A DNA stretch of 61,497 nt from JAWWPY01 sp964412845 (GTDB lineage: Bacteria; Actinomycetota; Actinomycetes; Streptosporangiales; Streptosporangiaceae), in the NCBI GenBank assembly GCA_964412845.1, contig CAYPQM010000012.1:1-61497 (forward strand). The letters are read 5' to 3'. The notes below the pieces were generated by a model. The model saw nothing but the letters and a program-made list of their open reading frames with translations. It did no database searches and was not told the origin of the DNA. The stretch's first letter is position 1, and each line of letters starts with the position of its first letter. The position numbers were made by a program, and so were the translations under genes. Shown piece after piece: positions 58,581-61,497 of this stretch.

Positions 58581-59300
58581 TCAGGACGCGCCGGCTCTGC
58601 GCGCGAGGACAAGCCGGTACCGCGGGCTGCCGTCCCCGCGCCGGCCCAGGGCCGTCAGGGGGACTGTTGTCACGGTGAACCCGGATGCTGTCAGGTCGTT
58701 GCGGACCACGTGCAGCGGGCAGGTGCGGTAGTACATGACGAACGGGGGACGCCACACGGCATTGCGGACCCGCATGGCCAGGTCGAACCCGGCCAGTGCC
58801 CAGTACCAGCCGGAGGTGATGGGCTGCGGCGCACCGATCGGGAAGGCGAAAACCCCGCCCGGCCGCAGCGCGCGATGCACGCCGGCGAACAGCGCGGGCC
58901 GTTCGGCGGGCAGGAAGTGCCCGAGCGCTCCGAAGCTGACCGCCAGGTCGAAGGCCCCGGCGAAGGGCAGGGCCCGGACGTCGGCCCGTACCCACCCGGC
59001 GTCCGGGTGCGCACGGCGCGCCTGTGCGAGCATGCCAGCACTGAAGTCGACACCCATGATCCGTCCTTGGCACAGGGATCTGAGCACCCGCGTGCCCGCG
59101 CCGGTGCCGCAGCATACGTCCAGTCCCCGGCCGAACGGGCCGAGCGGGCGCAACGCGCTGGCGGTCGCGTCAAGCACGCCATCGGGGGTGCGGAAAGGCG
59201 TGTGGTCGAACTTCGGGGCAAGCAGGTCGTAGCCGCCCTCGACCGAGGACAGCACCTGCATCGCCAGTTCACGCATAGACGGGCCTTCAGGCGAGAACAT
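58581..59300 (-). CDS. Class I SAM-dependent methyltransferase
   Basis: 239-residue methyltransferase. Motif I is GLDVCCGTGAGTRVL, motif II has MGVDFSAGMLAQAR, and FDLAVSFGALGHFLPAE is motif III/IV, typical of the Ubi/COQ5-like type. The C-terminal part (SGWYWALAGFDLAMRVRN) is rich in aromatic residues. The substrate is unknown. ATG 59300 is 6 nt from TACCCT on the minus strand (59307-59312), so leaderless; the long open frame to 59573 is not supported. Confidence 0.88.
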   Translation of the reverse strand: MFSPEGPSMRELAMQVLSSVEGGYDLLAPKFDHTPFRTPDGVLDATASALRPLGPFGRGLDVCCGTGAGTRVLRSLCQGRIMGVDFSAGMLAQARRAHPDAGWVRADVRALPFAGAFDLAVSFGALGHFLPAERPALFAGVHRALRPGGVFAFPIGAPQPITSGWYWALAGFDLAMRVRNAVWRPPFVMYYRTCPLHVVRNDLTASGFTVTTVPLTALGRRGDGSPRYRLVLARRAGAS

Positions 59301-59785
59301 CGGCCAAGGGTACTTCCCCGGTGCCGGGCGGGCCGTCAGCCCCGGGATCGCCCACCGCACCGAGGGCCAGGCCAAGATCAACAGCACTTCGCATCCAAAG
59401 CCATCCCCGGCGACCGGACCCGGCCGGAAACGACAACGACTGCACCGAACCGGCCGGCATGAGCAATCCATATCCCAATCACCAACAGCACGAAGACAGC
59501 ACCGGGCCAGCGCGCGGAATCCGTGCGCTGGCGGATGAGGCCCACCCTGTGTGATCAGCGCGAGGTCTCGCAAGGGCGCGCGCCGACCCGCCGATAGCGC
59601 GCCCTGTGAACCTTGGCGCTCATCAGCTTCGGCGCGCAGAACGGGCCGATCTGGCGCTATAAGCCACTCTCGGTCCGGTGCTCATGCCGATGAGCGATCA
59701 TCGTTGCCTGAGAGTTCCACTGCCCATGATCGGGCGGTTGGGTCGCGCGAGAAGACCGGGCATTGACGGGCCAGATCGTGTCAGG
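59301..59785. other. Divergent intergenic region, 485 bp
   Basis: Between two divergent methyltransferase genes. No intact gene, repeat or RNA is recognised beyond the leaderless promoter of the leftward gene at 59307-59312. Confidence 0.4.
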
Positions 59786-60562
59786 ATGCTCAGCGTGTCT
59801 AGTCGCGCACTGGGTTTCGGAGTGATGGCGGAAGCATACGAGCGATTCCGGCCGGGGTATCCCGTGGAGCTCTTCGACATGGTGATGATGTACGCGGCTC
59901 AGCCGGTCCGGACTGCCCTCGAGATTGGTGCTGGGACAGGCAAAGCAACCCGTCTGTTCGCTCAACGGGGGGTCACGGTCACCGCGACCGAGCCTGACGG
60001 GGCCATGCTCGCCGAGCTGCTTAAGCACGTGCCAGCGAACGTCAAGACCGTGCAAGCCGCGTTCGAGGACTTGCGGCTGGGCGAAAGTTACGGGCTGGTT
60101 TATGCGGCAGCGGCGCTGCACTGGACGAACCCAGAGGGCCGGTGGCCGCGCATGGCTGCGCTGCTGGAGCCGGGTGGAGTGTTTGCCTCGTTCGGTGGAC
60201 CAGCCCAGCTGGCTGACCCGGCTGTGGAGGAAGCTGTTCGCGCGGCCCGGGCGCCGTTCCTGGAGAGCGACGAGGTGCCGTCCCCAGATGGGACGCCACC
60301 GGGACATGACATGCAGTGGCCGGGTACGGAACTCCAACGGTCTGAGTGGTTCGCCGATGTTCAGCAGTTCGTGATCGAGCGGCGCTTGACGATGAGTGCT
60401 CGCGGCTACGTTGGCCATCTATCGACCATCTCGGCTTATCTCGAATTGCCGGCCTCGGAGCAAGAGCACGTCTATAGCCAGATCATCCAGGCGCTGCCTG
60501 AGAAAGTCGAGGTAGCCGCCGACATCACCGTCCATCTCGCGCGCCGGCGCTGCGAGCAGTAG
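59786..60562 (+). CDS. Class I SAM-dependent methyltransferase
   Basis: 258-residue methyltransferase. The start ALGFGVMAEAYERFRPGYP matches the trans-aconitate/UbiE-like subgroup, with motif I ALEIGAGTGKATRLFA, the acidic TATEPDGAM after it and YAAAALHWTN as the post-motif block. It is likely cytosolic and acts on a small molecule. Base composition here is somewhat lower in GC than in its neighbours. The start is ATG 59786 or GTG 59795, the latter with AGGA 8 nt upstream. Confidence 0.86.
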   Translation: MLSVSSRALGFGVMAEAYERFRPGYPVELFDMVMMYAAQPVRTALEIGAGTGKATRLFAQRGVTVTATEPDGAMLAELLKHVPANVKTVQAAFEDLRLGESYGLVYAAAALHWTNPEGRWPRMAALLEPGGVFASFGGPAQLADPAVEEAVRAARAPFLESDEVPSPDGTPPGHDMQWPGTELQRSEWFADVQQFVIERRLTMSARGYVGHLSTISAYLELPASEQEHVYSQIIQALPEKVEVAADITVHLARRRCEQ

Positions 60563-60846
60563 TGCCTCGGTAATCAGATGCCCGCCCCTGCGAACGGCAG
60601 TCGCTGCCAGGGGGCCAAGAGCTACCCCAACGGTTACACGGACACGCTGCATAAGGGCCAAGGGCGAGTTGGACCGCAGGCTCGTCGCGGCGACTGCTGG
60701 GCTTACTCAAGCCCAGGCGTCGGCTGTCCGCAGCCTGTTGTCAATCCCTCAACGGCGGAGGAGCGCAGAGCTGTCGCGACGGTGCTGCTGCGGCCCGGAC
60801 CTGATCCCTGAAGTCCTCTTACTCTCTGGCCATTACATGTCCGAGA
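60563..60846. other. Intergenic region, 284 bp
   Basis: No gene is supported. A plus frame from about 60669 (LVAATAGLTQAQASAVRSLL) looks weakly protein-like but runs antisense into the next gene without family features. Confidence 0.35.
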
Positions 60847-61320
60847 TCACGGTGGCAAGGATGGTGGCCATCCGGCTGGCCTGCGGCGCTCCTGCCACAG
60901 TGCCCCCGGATCAGCCAGCGGATCGGGCATCGTATGGCGGAGGTAGACCGCATCAACATGCCTGACGGCACGCCGGAGCCCGGGCTGAGCCCGCCGCGGC
61001 AGATACCGGATCGCCTCGGCCAGCACACTGCGCGGCCCGGGCCCGCAGCACTCGGGAACGCCGCACGGCGGTGACCCCGGACGGTACACAGCGCCACGGC
61101 GTGCTGATGCTTCCCACCGGCGCAGCGCGCGGGCAACTACGCCCGGCTCCAGCCGCCCGTGCTCTACCACTGTGATCGCGGCGATCACGCCGGGGCTCAG
61201 CCCGGGCACGTAATGAACTGCTCGCTCATGGGTCCGGCAGACCGTCTCCTCACGCCGGACCACCTTGGGGGGCCTACGCCCCACGGTCCCATCGGCCAGG
61301 CAACATTCGCCGATTATCAC
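60847..61320 (-). CDS. Conserved actinobacterial hypothetical, Cys/Arg-rich
   Basis: 157-residue protein. The segment RRAVRHVDAVYLRHTMPDPLADP recalls a family of actinomycete hypotheticals with an ending of the R-x-LDxxYLxRTxPDP-type. There is a CCGPGPR motif in the middle and high Arg content. The start, GTG 61320, is not well supported; the true gene may be shorter. The function is unknown. Confidence 0.5.
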   Translation of the reverse strand: MIIGECCLADGTVGRRPPKVVRREETVCRTHERAVHYVPGLSPGVIAAITVVEHGRLEPGVVARALRRWEASARRGAVYRPGSPPCGVPECCGPGPRSVLAEAIRYLPRRAQPGLRRAVRHVDAVYLRHTMPDPLADPGALWQERRRPAGWPPSLPP

Positions 61321-61497
61321 GGGCGCAGCCCCAGCTGTCGAGACGGCTCACGGCCGGGAGCGAACCATCACAGAAACAGCAGATCTGGCCGTTCAAGATC
61401 GCTATTTGATCCATTCGCCGCCTGCGCAATTGGCTCCCCCGCCGGTGCCGCGCACTCGCGCCCACGCACGCCAAATGCGATATCACGCTCCGTTAAC

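Overview
The window is high-GC actinomycete DNA, probably Streptosporangiales or a relative. This is judged from strong G/C bias at third codon positions, frequent GTG starts, many start codons placed 6-8 nt after a TANNNT -10 box (leaderless mRNAs), and typical actinobacterial families: a deazaflavin-dependent (DDN-type) oxidoreductase, a TIGR03085-type protein, DUF2332, DIP1984, an ECF41/SigJ sigma factor, and GH5 with a ricin-type lectin domain. It is a draft scaffold: 43501-43600 is a run of N inside an FtsX-type permease. No rRNA, tRNA, CRISPR array or intact insertion sequence was seen.

Layout. 0.1-8.6 kb: metabolic and housekeeping genes (PLD-like protein, trehalose-6-phosphate synthase, metallo-beta-lactamase-fold hydrolase, quinone oxidoreductase, SpoU methyltransferase, proline iminopeptidase-like hydrolase, DDN-type protein). 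8.7-11.2 kb: a translationally coupled three-gene cassette (two-TM/coiled-coil protein, cupin, inositol-monophosphatase-like enzyme) that I cannot match to a described system. 11.3-12.6 kb: an ArsB/NhaD-like transporter. 12.7-18.5 kb: a 1931-residue STAND protein with TIR, degenerate phosphoesterase, NACHT NTPase, pentapeptide repeats and about 15 WD40 repeats, the best immune-type candidate here. 18.5-20.8 kb: a poly-N-acetylglucosamine-like operon (glycosyltransferase, polysaccharide deacetylase) headed by a 52-residue LPVTG microprotein. 21.1-23.7 kb: a drug-efflux ABC pair and a MerR regulator, with a palindromic MerR-type promoter.

24-37.5 kb: redox and acyl-CoA genes (thioesterase-like, LLM oxidoreductase, hydrolase-LuxR fusion, acyl-CoA dehydrogenase, SDR, FadD17-like ligase with a palindromic operator, flavin monooxygenase), plus several conserved hypothetical proteins and dtd. 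37.5-41.2 kb: OsmC, then metX-metY-CoA-binding protein (homocysteine synthesis by direct sulfhydrylation). 41.3-46.2 kb: VOC protein, gapped permease and a GGDEF-EAL cyclic-di-GMP enzyme. 46.6-48.7 kb: a phosphoglycerate mutase homologue lacking a catalytic Glu, next to an enolase paralogue. 48.8-53.4 kb: secreted GH5 glycosidase, two Rieske proteins and a class III aminotransferase.

53.6-61.5 kb: GNAT, P-loop kinase, relics of a DHFR/RibD-like gene and perhaps hepT, an SDR/MerR divergon with a 19-bp spacer promoter, an AhpD-like gene beside an ECF41 sigma factor with an autoregulatory promoter, and two SAM methyltransferases. The right end is sparse and partly decayed.
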